Assembly: GCA_016931855.1 (NCBI GenBank)
Contig: JAFGDZ010000068.1
Location: 1-64,000 of the forward strand
Origin: Bacteroidales bacterium
GTDB lineage: Bacteria > Bacteroidota > Bacteroidia > Bacteroidales > Tenuifilaceae
DNA: 64,000 nt
Direction of reading: 5' to 3'
Position numbers and translations under genes: made by a program. The notes under the pieces are model-generated. The model saw only the letters and a program-made list of their open reading frames with translations. It had not been told where the DNA came from and did not search any database. The first letter of the stretch is position 1, and every line of letters begins with the position of its first letter. Shown piece by piece: positions 36,345 through 45,484 of the stretch.

Positions 36345-38777
36345 ATGTCAGCAAAAAATAGCTTAAAAACCAGCTCACAGGGAAACATATCAAAAGAGGA
36401 AATTCTTTCCGACTATAAACTTGCCGTTCTAAGCCGCGAAACAAGCCTATTGGGACGCAAAGAGGTACTAACGGGGAAAGCCAAGTTTGGAATTTTTGGC
36501 GACGGCAAAGAGGTTGCGCAAATAGCCCTAGCCAAAACCTTTAACAAGGGCGACTGGCGCTCTGGATACTACCGCGACCAAACCTTTATGATGGCTACAG
36601 GGATGTACTCCGTTGAGGATTTTTTTGCGCAACTTTACGGACAAACCAAAGTTGAGCTTAACCCTGGTAACGTCGGCCGATCCTTTAATAACCACTTTGC
36701 CACACGCAGCCTTAATCCCGATGGAACATGGAAGGATTTAACAATGATGAAGAACACCTCATCAGACATATCGCCTACCGCTGGACAAATGCCCCGCTTG
36801 CTGGGTCTGGCCTACGCATCAAAACTTTTTAGGAATGTAGATGAGCTAAAGCAGCTCAAAACCTTTAGCCATAACGGTAACGAGGTTGCCTTTGGAACCA
36901 TTGGCGACGCCAGCACCTCCGAGGGACATTTCTGGGAAACAATTAACGCAGCAGGCGTGCTTCAGGTTCCTATGGCTATGACCGTTTGGGACGATGGTTA
37001 CGGGATTTCCGTATCTAAGGACTACCAAACCACCCACGCCGATATTAGCCGGGTACTGGACGGGTTCAAGAAACAGGAGGGTGATAAAACGGGCTACCAT
37101 ATATTTAAAGCCCGCGGATGGAACTACCTGGAGCTAGTTGAAACCTTTGCCAAAGGGGTAGAACTTTGCCGCACCCAGCACACGCCGGTTCTGTTCCACA
37201 TTACGGAGCTAACGCAGCCTCAGGGGCACTCTACATCGGGCTCGCATGAGCGATACAAATCGGCCGAGCGGCTCGAATGGGAAACAGAATACGATGCAAA
37301 CAACCAGCTGCGCAAGTGGATTATTGAACAAGGATTTGCCACTAACGAGGAGCTAGTAGAGCTAGAAAAACAAGCAGCAGCCGAAGCCAAAGCAGCTAAA
37401 GACGCCGCATGGAAAAAGTACCAAGAGCCCATTAAGCTTGAGCGCGAAGCACTTATCAAGATCATAGACAATCGCTCTTGCATTTGCAAACGCGAACATG
37501 TTGATAAGGTAGGACTTATAAGCAACGAGCTGCGTAAAATTGCCAATCCTATTCGTAAGGATAACATGAGCGCGGCAAAAAGAATACTTAGGCATGTTTG
37601 CACCGATTGCTCAATGCGCGAGAAGCTACAGGCTGACCTATCGGCATGGCTTAAAAACAACTACGAAAAGGCTAACGATTTGTATAGCACCCACCTATAC
37701 TGCGAGACAGAAAAAGCTGCAGTAAAGGTAAAAGCTGCTGACCCAATATTCACCGATAGCTCACCAATGGTTAATGGTCGCGAAATTCTGCGCGACAACT
37801 GGGATACTCAGCTTGCCAAAAATCCTAAACTAGTTGTTTTTGGCGAGGATGTGGGCAAAATTGGCGGAGTAAACCAAACCTACGAAGGTTTGCAAGCCAA
37901 GTACGGTGAGCTAAGAATAACCGACACGGGTATTCGCGAAACAACCATTATGGGGCAAGGGCTTGGCATGGCACTACGCGGGTTACGTCCCGTTGCCGAG
38001 ATACAGTACTTCGACTACCTCCTATACGCGCTGCAAACCATGAGCGACGACCTGGCCACCACACGCTGGAGAACCAAAAGCGGGCAAATGGCACCTGTTA
38101 TTGTTAGTACCCGTGGACATAGGCTGGAAGGGGTTTGGCACTCAGGCTCACCGCTAAGCATGGTTATCAACTCTATTAGGGGCATCTACGTGTGCGTTCC
38201 GCGCAACATGACCCAAGCCGCAGGCTTCTACAACACGCTACTTGAGGGCGAAGACCCTGCTCTGGTTATTGAACCGCTAAACGGCTACCGCTTAAAGGAG
38301 AAACGCCCCGAAAACATTGGCGAATTCAGAGTTCCCTTGGGTGTTCCAGAGATCCTACACCAAGGCACCGATGTTACCCTGGTAACCTACGGGAGCTGCG
38401 TTAGGATTGCACAGGAGGCCGTTGAGCAGCTAGCAGAGTTTGGCATTTCGGTGGAGCTAATTGATGTTCAAACCCTACTCCCATTCGACCTGCCCAACAC
38501 CATACTGGAATCGGTTAAAAAAACCAACCGCGTAGTGTTCTTTGACGAGGATGTTCCCGGTGGTGCCACTGCATTTATGATGCAGAAAGTGGTTGAGGAG
38601 CGTGGTGCATTTCACTATCTGGACTCACAACCCCGCACCATAACGGCACAGGAGCACCGCCCAGCGTACACCACCGATGGCGACTACTTCTCAAACCCAA
38701 ATGCCGAGAACGTATTTGAAACTATATACGATATGATGCACGAGGCTAAACCAAAGCGCTACCCTAAACTTTACTAG
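36345..38777 (+). CDS. Fused E1 alpha-beta 2-oxoacid (branched-chain type) dehydrogenase
   Basis: 810 residues. The alpha half (~1-370) has the ThDP-binding motif GDASTSEGHFWETINAAG and VWDDGYGIS. The beta half (~475-810) has VFGEDVGKIGGV, IRETTIMGQGLGMALRGLRPVAEIQ, YGSCVRIAQEA and EDVPGGATAFM. It is the decarboxylating E1 of a 2-oxoisovalerate or related dehydrogenase complex; E2 and E3 are not in the window. Between the halves lies a ~100-residue helical linker with Cys pairs (SCIC and CTDC). Fused E1 proteins known to me from Bacteroidota are about 680 residues, so this linker is unusual. Confidence 0.88.
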   Translation: MSAKNSLKTSSQGNISKEEILSDYKLAVLSRETSLLGRKEVLTGKAKFGIFGDGKEVAQIALAKTFNKGDWRSGYYRDQTFMMATGMYSVEDFFAQLYGQTKVELNPGNVGRSFNNHFATRSLNPDGTWKDLTMMKNTSSDISPTAGQMPRLLGLAYASKLFRNVDELKQLKTFSHNGNEVAFGTIGDASTSEGHFWETINAAGVLQVPMAMTVWDDGYGISVSKDYQTTHADISRVLDGFKKQEGDKTGYHIFKARGWNYLELVETFAKGVELCRTQHTPVLFHITELTQPQGHSTSGSHERYKSAERLEWETEYDANNQLRKWIIEQGFATNEELVELEKQAAAEAKAAKDAAWKKYQEPIKLEREALIKIIDNRSCICKREHVDKVGLISNELRKIANPIRKDNMSAAKRILRHVCTDCSMREKLQADLSAWLKNNYEKANDLYSTHLYCETEKAAVKVKAADPIFTDSSPMVNGREILRDNWDTQLAKNPKLVVFGEDVGKIGGVNQTYEGLQAKYGELRITDTGIRETTIMGQGLGMALRGLRPVAEIQYFDYLLYALQTMSDDLATTRWRTKSGQMAPVIVSTRGHRLEGVWHSGSPLSMVINSIRGIYVCVPRNMTQAAGFYNTLLEGEDPALVIEPLNGYRLKEKRPENIGEFRVPLGVPEILHQGTDVTLVTYGSCVRIAQEAVEQLAEFGISVELIDVQTLLPFDLPNTILESVKKTNRVVFFDEDVPGGATAFMMQKVVEERGAFHYLDSQPRTITAQEHRPAYTTDGDYFSNPNAENVFETIYDMMHEAKPKRYPKLY

Positions 38778-38860
38778 AAACAACATACGGAAGGTGTAGC
38801 GCTAAGAAGTTGTATCAGTCATCACCCCCTTAGTGCAAAACAAAAAGCAATAACTCAGCT

Positions 38861-39061
38861 ATGATTACAAAGGACATAACCATAGAGGAACTAGTAGATA
38901 AGATCCCCCAATCGGTTCACCTACTTAGTAAACGTGGAATAATATGCATTTTATGCGGCGAACCTGTTTGGGGAACACTAGACGAACTAGCCAAAAGCAA
39001 ACAGCTTACCAATGAACAGATTAACGAAATCGTATTGGAACTAAACAAGTTAGCTAAATAG
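38861..39061 (+). CDS. DUF1858 domain protein
   Basis: 66 residues, the whole protein being one DUF1858-like helical domain (ITIEELVDKIPQSVHLLSKRGI, then CILCGEPVWGTLDELAKSK). The CxxC could bind metal or be redox-active. Related domains occur alone or attached to hybrid-cluster and metabolic proteins; no function is established. It lies 83 bases after the fused E1 gene and may share its transcript. A perfect 32-base palindrome follows. Confidence 0.8.
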   Translation: MITKDITIEELVDKIPQSVHLLSKRGIICILCGEPVWGTLDELAKSKQLTNEQINEIVLELNKLAK

Positions 39062-39076
39062 AACTGTACCAGAATA

Positions 39077-39108
39077 CGAAAGAGAGCGGCAGCTGCCGCT
39101 CTCTTTCG
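39077..39108 (+). terminator. Perfect 32-base palindrome, likely terminator
   Basis: The two 16-base arms CGAAAGAGAGCGGCAG / CTGCCGCTCTCTTTCG meet with no spacer. It lies 15 bases after the DUF1858 stop. There is no T-run after it (TGCTTTATATC), so it may be an RNA-stabilising end or a protein-binding site as well. Confidence 0.7.
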
Positions 39109-39242
39109 TGCTTTATATCAAATACACCAAACCTAGTTTCATCACACATAACACAGGATAACACACGTTAACATTTAATTTACACTCCCCTCCCGCTCAT
39201 TCCAACAATAAAAAAATGCTCAGAAGTGAGAGCTAACTTGAA

Positions 39243-40112
39243 TTACAACCCACCTATTTCTTCCTCTGTAAGTCCAGTTATTTCAATTATTATTTTTACA
39301 TCAATATTTTTCTGTTTCATCCCTTTGGCTATTTGCTTTTTTTCATTTTTTCGTTCCTCCTTTCTAATCCTATCCTCCTCGTCAACCTTAAGAGTCCAAG
39401 CCATACTCGCACTATACCTTAAATCCTCTTGGTACTTTTTATAGCTTGCTAAATCCTCTTCCGATAGGTTATCTACTCGCAGTAATTCTTTTACTTTATC
39501 AATACCTTTCGCCGTAAATTCGTCCCGAACCTCATTGTTCTTCAAATAGTAAATCCATTCATCAAGCGTCGAGATTGCATTGTCATTAAATTGGTTAACT
39601 TTAATTACATAGTACTCTGGAAAAATCTCAAACGGCTCACTTTTTCCAAGAATCTCTACTTGTTTATCGGATAGTCTTAATTTATCCTTCTTGTGAATAC
39701 CAACAAAATCAGTTTTTCCATAATAAATATAGTCATCACCTTGCCCTAAATCAAAGTACACGATATTAACTGAATATACTTTCTTTACATTCTTATAAGG
39801 CTCTCCAACCGAAATGTATTCTGTAATAACTTTTGATGTACCATATGCCATCCTATGGAAATAGTCATATTCATTCTGATTTTGAACCTCAACTATTACC
39901 AATTCATCCTTTGAGTTTTTAACAAGAATATCAACACGATTGTATTTATCGTTTTCAAATTTCTGATTACCCTCACTCTCAAGAATAGTTACTATGCTAA
40001 CCATTTCCCTTAACAACTCACTAAGAAAGCCCTCAAGAATTGTGAAGTTGGCTTTATTTCGTAGCAATCGCTTAATTGCCCAATCAAAACGTATTAAACT
40101 CCTGCTATTCAT
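39243..40112 (-). CDS. Rpn/PD-(D/E)XK transposase-like nuclease
   Basis: 289 residues. The N-terminus RSLIRFDWAIKRLLRNKANF and the core RVDILVKN...ELVIVEVQNQNEYDYFHRMAYG give the Asp, Glu-x-Gln and downstream residues of the Rpn (recombination-promoting nuclease) family. The C-terminal ~60 residues are charged helix (RKEERKNEKKQ) ending in a short motif, as often seen in this group. ATG 40112 is preferred over a start six codons upstream. It is AT-richer than its neighbours, which suggests recent arrival. No terminal repeats or second mobile gene are seen. Confidence 0.88.
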   Translation of the reverse strand: MNSRSLIRFDWAIKRLLRNKANFTILEGFLSELLREMVSIVTILESEGNQKFENDKYNRVDILVKNSKDELVIVEVQNQNEYDYFHRMAYGTSKVITEYISVGEPYKNVKKVYSVNIVYFDLGQGDDYIYYGKTDFVGIHKKDKLRLSDKQVEILGKSEPFEIFPEYYVIKVNQFNDNAISTLDEWIYYLKNNEVRDEFTAKGIDKVKELLRVDNLSEEDLASYKKYQEDLRYSASMAWTLKVDEEDRIRKEERKNEKKQIAKGMKQKNIDVKIIIEITGLTEEEIGGL

Positions 40113-40196
40113 ACAAATAGTTTTAGCCAAAGTTAATTAATTTCAGGTATAAGCTTAGCGTCGCAAAACAATTTCAGCGTCACACCTTATCTACAC

Positions 40197-40862
40197 TTAC
40201 CCATTACGTGCTATAACCTGAAGTTTGCCTGCATCGAGGAGCTCCACATTTTTCCCATCAATATCAATAAGCGAATCGCGCTTAAATAGCGATAGGGAGT
40301 TAGTAACGCTCTCCTTTGAGCATCCAATAACCTCAGCAATTTCTATGCGCGACAGGGGTAGTTCAAACCTATTGCTTCCAAAAATTCTGGCTAGTTCCAG
40401 CAGAAATAGCGCAATTGCCCCATCCACATTTTTTCGGGACAAGCGGGTTAGGTCATGCACCATATCGTTAGTCATAAGGCTCATTAGCTTAATAAGCAGC
40501 AAGGAGAACTGGCTGTTAGACTGAATTGCCTCTTCAAAACGGGATTTATCAAACTGCCTAACGGTAGAATCGACTAGGGCCACTGCCGAAAAATCCACCG
40601 TTTTATTGGCAAAGGCGCACATTATTCCTATAAACGTATTTGATGTAACAAGTTTGATTGTACTTGTTTGCCCATCGGAATCTACGTTTAGCTTAACCAA
40701 ACCCTTTTCAAGAAACAGCACATTAGAGGCAAGCATGCCCTGCTTAATTATTGTTTCGCCCTTCTTGTAAACAAGTACGGTGGAGCTGTTCACAAGCAAA
40801 TCGGCCTGTTCCCTCGACAGCGCCTTAAAGCACTGCTCTACGGTTACATCATCGCCTACCAT
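40197..40862 (-). CDS. Crp/Fnr family transcriptional regulator
   Basis: About 221 residues. Cyclic-nucleotide-binding-like beta-barrel domain (LLVNSSTVLVYKKGETIIKQGMLASNVLFLEKG begins near residue 22), a long dimerisation helix, and a C-terminal winged helix with SRIEIAEVIGCSKESVTNSLSLFKRDSLI. No N-terminal Cys cluster of true FNR type, so the effector is unknown. The start is ATG 40862; an upstream GTG is also in frame. It is divergent from the OsmC gene (169 bases between starts), its likely target. A -7 box TAATTTTG lies at 40909-40916 on the minus strand. Confidence 0.9.
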   Translation of the reverse strand: MVGDDVTVEQCFKALSREQADLLVNSSTVLVYKKGETIIKQGMLASNVLFLEKGLVKLNVDSDGQTSTIKLVTSNTFIGIMCAFANKTVDFSAVALVDSTVRQFDKSRFEEAIQSNSQFSLLLIKLMSLMTNDMVHDLTRLSRKNVDGAIALFLLELARIFGSNRFELPLSRIEIAEVIGCSKESVTNSLSLFKRDSLIDIDGKNVELLDAGKLQVIARNG

Positions 40863-40996
40863 CGCATTCACTTTTAAATCAATATGTTTTTAAACACTCT
40901 ATTACATGCAAAATTAATCTTATACACCATAAAAACTACTGGTAAAACAACGCAAAGCTCCATTTGTTATTTAAGCAAACACACCTTTATTACCAC

Positions 40997-41004
40997 TATG
41001 TTTG
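40997..41004 (+). promoter_or_regulatory. -7 box for the OsmC gene
   Basis: TATGTTTG matches TAnnTTTG 28 bases upstream of the ATG. The -33 element is not clear, which would fit activation by a regulator such as the divergent Crp/Fnr protein. TGTTAACA, a perfect 8-base palindrome, lies at 41009-41016. Confidence 0.45.
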
Positions 41005-41031
41005 TAGTGTTAACAAAAAAACACTATAACC

Positions 41032-41472
41032 ATGGCAGATTTAAAGTTTAGAGTAAAAGCACATAGCGAAAACGCCACTAAAACAGTGGTAAAAGCACGC
41101 CAATTCGAGATTATTATTGATGAACCAGCCGATCTTGGCGGAGCCGATGCTGGGCCAAACCCAGTAGAATACGTACTAGCCGCATTTGCGGGCTGCTTAA
41201 ACGTAATGAGCCACTTAGTTGCTACCGAAATGGGCTTTAAGCTAAACGGGGTAACCATTGACCTTGCTGGAACACTAAACCCTGCAAAGCTATTCGGACA
41301 AAGCGATGCGGACAGAGCAGGCTACAAGGAGATAACCGTAAAGATTACTCCCGATACCGATGCCGATGCTGAAACTCTTAAGAAATGGCTTGAGGCGGTA
41401 ACCGCACGCTGCCCTGTTAGCGATAACCTAAAAAATATCACTCCTGTAAAGGTTGAATTGGGCAAATGCTAG
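41032..41472 (+). CDS. OsmC family peroxiredoxin-like protein (first copy)
   Basis: 146 residues. The two catalytic Cys are visible: one in AFAGCLNVM and one in ARCPVSDNL near the C-terminus. OsmC/Ohr proteins reduce organic hydroperoxides in the cytoplasm. This is closer to the general OsmC/YhfA type than to classical Ohr. It lies opposite the Crp/Fnr gene and has its own terminator. A second OsmC is at 55312. Confidence 0.9.
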   Translation: MADLKFRVKAHSENATKTVVKARQFEIIIDEPADLGGADAGPNPVEYVLAAFAGCLNVMSHLVATEMGFKLNGVTIDLAGTLNPAKLFGQSDADRAGYKEITVKITPDTDADAETLKKWLEAVTARCPVSDNLKNITPVKVELGKC

Positions 41473-41491
41473 CCATTTACACAAGCAAGAT

Positions 41492-41526
41492 TGCAGAGGT
41501 TTATAATTTACCTCTGCATTTTTTTG
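41492..41526 (+). terminator. Terminator after the first OsmC gene
   Basis: TGCAGAGGT / ACCTCTGCA stem followed by TTTTTTTT. It lies directly beside the convergent nitroreductase stop codon. Confidence 0.88.
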
Positions 41527-42096
41527 TTAGCCAACTACAATCTCTTTTAAGCTACGCTTTGGCAAATGGTGCACTTGGCTATCGTCCCGCCAGTACTTAA
41601 TATCGCCATCGGGACCAATTGGGTCAACCACCACCTCCTCTAGCGGCTCACCCAAGGCTATAACCAGTGCAACCTTTAGGTGATTGGGTAATCCAAGTAC
41701 TTTTGATAGCGCCTCCTTCTTTACCGATGCAATAATGCAGCCACCCAAACCTTTTTCTACAGCACCCAGAAGAATGCTCTGCGCTGCAATGCCTTGATCA
41801 TGAACCATTCCTTGGGCTACCAATGTATCTTCAAGCATAACAATATATGCCGATGGGCGCTCGCCCTCTACTGGGCCATCCCAATCCTTTAGGTAACCCG
41901 CCCAAGCCAAGAGTGGATACACTCGCTCATTTAGAGCAACATCAGCAGAAAGATAGTACTTAAGCGACTGAATATTACGACCCGATGGCGACATCCGTGC
42001 CAAATCAACAAGCTCTAGCAATAGCTCTCGGCTCACGCGCTTTGCCTCGCGGAAACGCCTGTAGCTCCTATTACGGTAAACAAGTTCCTTAATCAT
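41527..42096 (-). CDS. Nitroreductase family protein
   Basis: 189 residues, FMN-dependent nitroreductase fold. The N-terminus YRNRSYRRFREAKRVSRELLLELVDLARMSPSGRNIQ is the FMN-binding start of the family, followed by DQGIAAQSILLGAVEKGLGGCI. It reduces quinones, nitro compounds or flavins with NAD(P)H; the real substrate is unknown. ATG 42096 (MIKELV) was chosen over an upstream in-frame start that would add a hydrophobic tail atypical for this cytosolic enzyme. Confidence 0.9.
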   Translation of the reverse strand: MIKELVYRNRSYRRFREAKRVSRELLLELVDLARMSPSGRNIQSLKYYLSADVALNERVYPLLAWAGYLKDWDGPVEGERPSAYIVMLEDTLVAQGMVHDQGIAAQSILLGAVEKGLGGCIIASVKKEALSKVLGLPNHLKVALVIALGEPLEEVVVDPIGPDGDIKYWRDDSQVHHLPKRSLKEIVVG

Positions 42097-42166
42097 AAAG
42101 CGGTATGTATTAAATATTAAAAAGTTACACCCTATATACAGCAATAAAGCGGGAACAACCCGAATT

Positions 42167-42219
42167 TAAAAAGCAGGTGAACACGATGAAGTAACCTCCA
42201 CCTAGTGTCCACCTGCTTT
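42167..42219 (-). terminator. Terminator after the Fe-type superoxide dismutase gene
   Basis: 15-base arms AAAGCAGGTGAACAC / GTGTCCACCTGCTTT (one mismatch) around a 20-base loop, with a T-run after the stem on the minus strand. Confidence 0.8.
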
Positions 42220-42241
42220 GACAGTAACTTACGTAAAAAGT

Positions 42242-42823
42242 TTACTTCCCAAATCGATACTCAACAACGCTCCAGTCAACAATGCTCCAGAACTCCTGAA
42301 TGTAATCGGGACGCTTATTCTGATAGTCAAGATAGTACGCATGCTCCCATACATCGCAGGTTAAAAGCGGAGTAAGCCCCGTACGAAGCGGATTCCCTGC
42401 GTTTGATTCCTGAACAATTTCCAGATGGCCATAGGCATCCTTAACCAGCCAAGCCCAGCCAGAACCAAAAAGGGTTGCTGCGGCTTTGGCAAAAGCCTCT
42501 TTAAACTGCTCAAAGGAGCCAAAATCTGCAATAATAGCCTCTGCAAGCTTTCCTGCTGGCGCAGCCTTTGGCTTAGGAGAGAAAGCCGAGAAATAAAATG
42601 TGTGATTCCACACCTGCGCACCATTGTTAAAAATACCACCATCGGCCTCGCGTACAATGGTCTCCAAATCGGCATTCTCAAACTTGGTTCCTACAATAAG
42701 GTTATTCAAGTTATTTACATAAGCCTGATGGTGTTTCCCGTAGTGAAACTCCAATGTTTGTGAAGATATTACAGGCGCCAAATCCTCTAGTGCATAGGGT
42801 AATTTTGGAAGTTCGTGCTTCAT
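42242..42823 (-). CDS. sodB: Superoxide dismutase, Fe type
   Basis: 193 residues. Converts superoxide to O2 and H2O2. Metal ligands are in [10 protein letters not shown] (His), QVWNHTFYF (His) and [10 protein letters not shown] (Asp, His). The second-sphere Gln is in NNGAQVWNH and the later loop reads SNAGNPL, the pattern of iron-specific enzymes. No signal peptide, so cytoplasmic. A -7 box TACCTTTG lies at 42862-42869. A second, Mn-type enzyme is 2.7 kb upstream on the same strand. Confidence 0.95.
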   Translation of the reverse strand: MKHELPKLPYALEDLAPVISSQTLEFHYGKHHQAYVNNLNNLIVGTKFENADLETIVREADGGIFNNGAQVWNHTFYFSAFSPKPKAAPAGKLAEAIIADFGSFEQFKEAFAKAAATLFGSGWAWLVKDAYGHLEIVQESNAGNPLRTGLTPLLTCDVWEHAYYLDYQNKRPDYIQEFWSIVDWSVVEYRFGK

Positions 42824-42861
42824 AACCTTGTATGTTTAGTTTATTATCGGTTGTAACTAAA

Positions 42862-42869
42862 CAAAGGTA
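42862..42869 (-). promoter_or_regulatory. -7 box for sodB
   Basis: TACCTTTG on the minus strand, 39 bases upstream of the sodB ATG, matches TAnnTTTG. No clear -33 TTTG. Confidence 0.45.
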
Positions 42870-42926
42870 CAATGTTTCTCCAGTAAAACCAGCTGTAGTT
42901 TAGCTAAAAAAGGGTCAGGCGCTGAA

Positions 42927-45338
42927 CTACACCTTTATTCCCACAACAAACACATCATCGGTTTGAGGATAATCTCTTTTATGCCTATCAAAGGCAGCAA
43001 ACAGCAAGCGCTGCTGATCATCAACAGGAAGATCAACCGTTGATGAGAGCAATTCGCGGAAAGCCACATGCCCAAACTTCTTGTTCAACGCCCCACCAAA
43101 CTGATCGGGGAATCCATCGCTAAACAGGTATAGCATATCACCTGGCAAAAGGGTTATGGCAACCTCGGTAAAGGGGTTTAGCACAGGGTAATACCCAACA
43201 GGCATTCTGTCTGGCTTAAGTTCAGTAATTACACCGTGGCGCAGCACCTTAGCTGATGCTACAGGTGTGCGCTTACAGGCAACATATAAGGGGGAATTTG
43301 CGCCAGCAAAGGTTAGCTGGTAGGTTTTAGGGTCGAACACACACAAGGCCATATCCATACCATCGTAGCTATCGTCATCTTTCCCTGTTTGGTTTAGAGC
43401 CTTTATTATAATTGAACGCAGTTCGCCAAGCATTTGCGATGGGCTACCGCACTTTTCCTGCGCCACAATTTGATTAAGGTAGGCTAGTCCCAGCATGCTC
43501 ATAAAGCCACCCGGAATACCATGTCCAGTACAGTCGGCCACTGCAAAGTAGAGCTTTGAGTCAACATATGTTGCCCAAAAAAAGTCACCTCCAACCGATT
43601 CCCTAGGAAGGGACAGAATAAAAGACTCGCTAAAATGCTCCTCAATAAACTTATGGGTAGGCATTATAGCCTGCTGTATTCGCTTAGCATAATCAATAGA
43701 TTCCCCAAGTTCAGTTAACAGGTTAATAATCCTATCCCGCTGCTGCACAACCAGGTTACGATGGCTCTCGATATCGTTACGCTGCTCAATTATTTCCCTA
43801 TTTTGCTGCTCAATAGCCAGCTTTTGCCGCTCTAAGTCATCGTTATGCTTACGTTTCTGGAGTAGATTAAGGTACGTTAGTACCGATACCACTATCATGG
43901 ATAAAAAGGCAAACATAAAAAAGTTGGCTATGTACCGTTGCCTTTTCGACTCCAGCTCAGCGGTTTTTGTTTTTGCCTGCTGTTCAAGCCTTTGGCGCTG
44001 CAACTCCTTCTCTAGGTTAACCTGCACCAGCTGTAACGGAAGCTGCCGCGCACCTAGGCTATCCTTAAAGGCAACGTGCCTTTTGTAATGGTAGTAGGAT
44101 TTAGTACAGTCGCCCTCCCTGCTAAATATCTCGGACAGCAGCTCATGAGCATCGCGCTGCAAGCTCGTTGCCCGTATGGACTGAGCCTTAGCTAAGGCAT
44201 CTAACGAAAGGCGTTTAGCCGCACCATAATCGCCAAGAGCCATATACGTAGAGCTCATTTCAATTAGCGTCCAGGCAGTACCCCTAGGTTCGCCCATTTT
44301 TCCGTAACCAAGTTGCGCCTGCTTAAGGAGCTGTAGCGACTCATCAAACCGGCCCTTGATTCTAAGTACAATGCCCTTTAAAGCAGTAGCTTCAGCCTGT
44401 CCCGAAGGCTCATCAACCTGCTGATAGAGTAAAATAGCCTCATCGTAACAAATAAGGGCACTATCGTACCTTGCCTGCGCCTGATATGCAGGCCCCATGT
44501 ATGTGAGAGTTAGCGCAATACCCCTATCATCGTCGAGGTTACGAAGAATAGAAAGAGCATGATTCAGATATGATAACGCCAAGTTATAATCGCCACTTGC
44601 GGTAATTACCTTGCCAATATTTCTATTCAGGTAGGCCATCCCAACGGGATCAGAAAACTTCTCTCTAATGGCAAGAGCCTCCATAAAGAAGCTGAGAGAC
44701 TTGGGGTAATCTCCCTGGTTAAGGTAAACGCTGCCAATATTGCCCAGCGAACGAGAATAGGACAAAGAGTCGCCCAACCGCTTCTTTATTTCCAACGACC
44801 GGTAGAAGTACGATAGCGCGCTAGCATAATCGCCACGCGCATCGTATATCATCCCAATATTATTAAGTGAATGCGATATCCCAAGGGAGTCGTCAATGGT
44901 TGCACGTGCACCCAAGGATCGATTGTAAAATATTATTGCGCTATCATAGTCGCCAGCCCGGTAGTGAAGCGTTCCCAGCTGATTATAGGCATCGGCAATC
45001 CCCTTGTAATTGGACAGCTGATTATAAAGCCGGAATGACTCATGCAGATAAAACGACGAGCTATCGGTATTCCCTAAAGCAAGAAAAATTTGGCCAAGCA
45101 TATAGCGGGAGTCCGCCTCGCCCAATACGTTTTTAGCATCAACAGAAAGGATTAATGCCTTCTTGGCATACCACATGGACTCCTCAAACTTCCCAAGGGA
45201 GCTAGAACTTCTGGCCTTAACCAGCAATAAACCAACGTCGTTGGGCTCCACAGCAAAAAGTCCAGACGCCGATGGCGCAATTAGGTAAGCGAAAAGCAAT
45301 AGTAAAATACGCCTCCGTATATTTTTTAGCATTAGCAT
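42927..45338 (-). CDS. TPR-repeat membrane protein with SpoIIE/PP2C phosphatase domain
   Basis: About 803 residues. Signal peptide, then ~10 tetratricopeptide repeats in the periplasm (repeated GDYxxALxYxxxALxI), one transmembrane helix (~residues 455-475), a coiled coil rich in Glu/Gln, and a C-terminal SpoIIE-type serine phosphatase (GGDFFWATYV, FAVADCTGHGIPGGFMSM, YLFSDGFPDQFGG, TDDVFVVGIKV). The metal-binding Asp residues of the PP2C fold are present. Such proteins relay a periplasmic signal to an anti-sigma antagonist or similar; no partner is seen nearby. Start chosen at MLMLKN (45338). Confidence 0.88.
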   Translation of the reverse strand: MLMLKNIRRRILLLLFAYLIAPSASGLFAVEPNDVGLLLVKARSSSSLGKFEESMWYAKKALILSVDAKNVLGEADSRYMLGQIFLALGNTDSSSFYLHESFRLYNQLSNYKGIADAYNQLGTLHYRAGDYDSAIIFYNRSLGARATIDDSLGISHSLNNIGMIYDARGDYASALSYFYRSLEIKKRLGDSLSYSRSLGNIGSVYLNQGDYPKSLSFFMEALAIREKFSDPVGMAYLNRNIGKVITASGDYNLALSYLNHALSILRNLDDDRGIALTLTYMGPAYQAQARYDSALICYDEAILLYQQVDEPSGQAEATALKGIVLRIKGRFDESLQLLKQAQLGYGKMGEPRGTAWTLIEMSSTYMALGDYGAAKRLSLDALAKAQSIRATSLQRDAHELLSEIFSREGDCTKSYYHYKRHVAFKDSLGARQLPLQLVQVNLEKELQRQRLEQQAKTKTAELESKRQRYIANFFMFAFLSMIVVSVLTYLNLLQKRKHNDDLERQKLAIEQQNREIIEQRNDIESHRNLVVQQRDRIINLLTELGESIDYAKRIQQAIMPTHKFIEEHFSESFILSLPRESVGGDFFWATYVDSKLYFAVADCTGHGIPGGFMSMLGLAYLNQIVAQEKCGSPSQMLGELRSIIIKALNQTGKDDDSYDGMDMALCVFDPKTYQLTFAGANSPLYVACKRTPVASAKVLRHGVITELKPDRMPVGYYPVLNPFTEVAITLLPGDMLYLFSDGFPDQFGGALNKKFGHVAFRELLSSTVDLPVDDQQRLLFAAFDRHKRDYPQTDDVFVVGIKV

Positions 45339-45392
45339 CAAATTGATTCTTGTAATTTTACGAAAAACAAACAAGAATCAGAAGCTGCAATT

Positions 45393-45427
45393 AAAAAAAG
45401 TGGCAGGAAACCCCTTCCCTGCCACTA
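45393..45427 (-). terminator. Terminator after the Mn-type superoxide dismutase gene
   Basis: GTGGCAGG / CCTGCCAC stem with a 10-base loop and a run of seven T on the minus strand, 58 bases after the stop codon. Confidence 0.85.
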
Positions 45428-45484
45428 AAAGTAAACCCCAAAACTTAAACCAAACTTAAACCAAACCGAGCATTAGGAAATTGG

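Noticed and set aside
39243-40112. Rpn-type gene as part of a complete insertion sequence
   Set aside because: No inverted terminal repeats, target duplication or accompanying gene seen; Rpn proteins are usually solitary.
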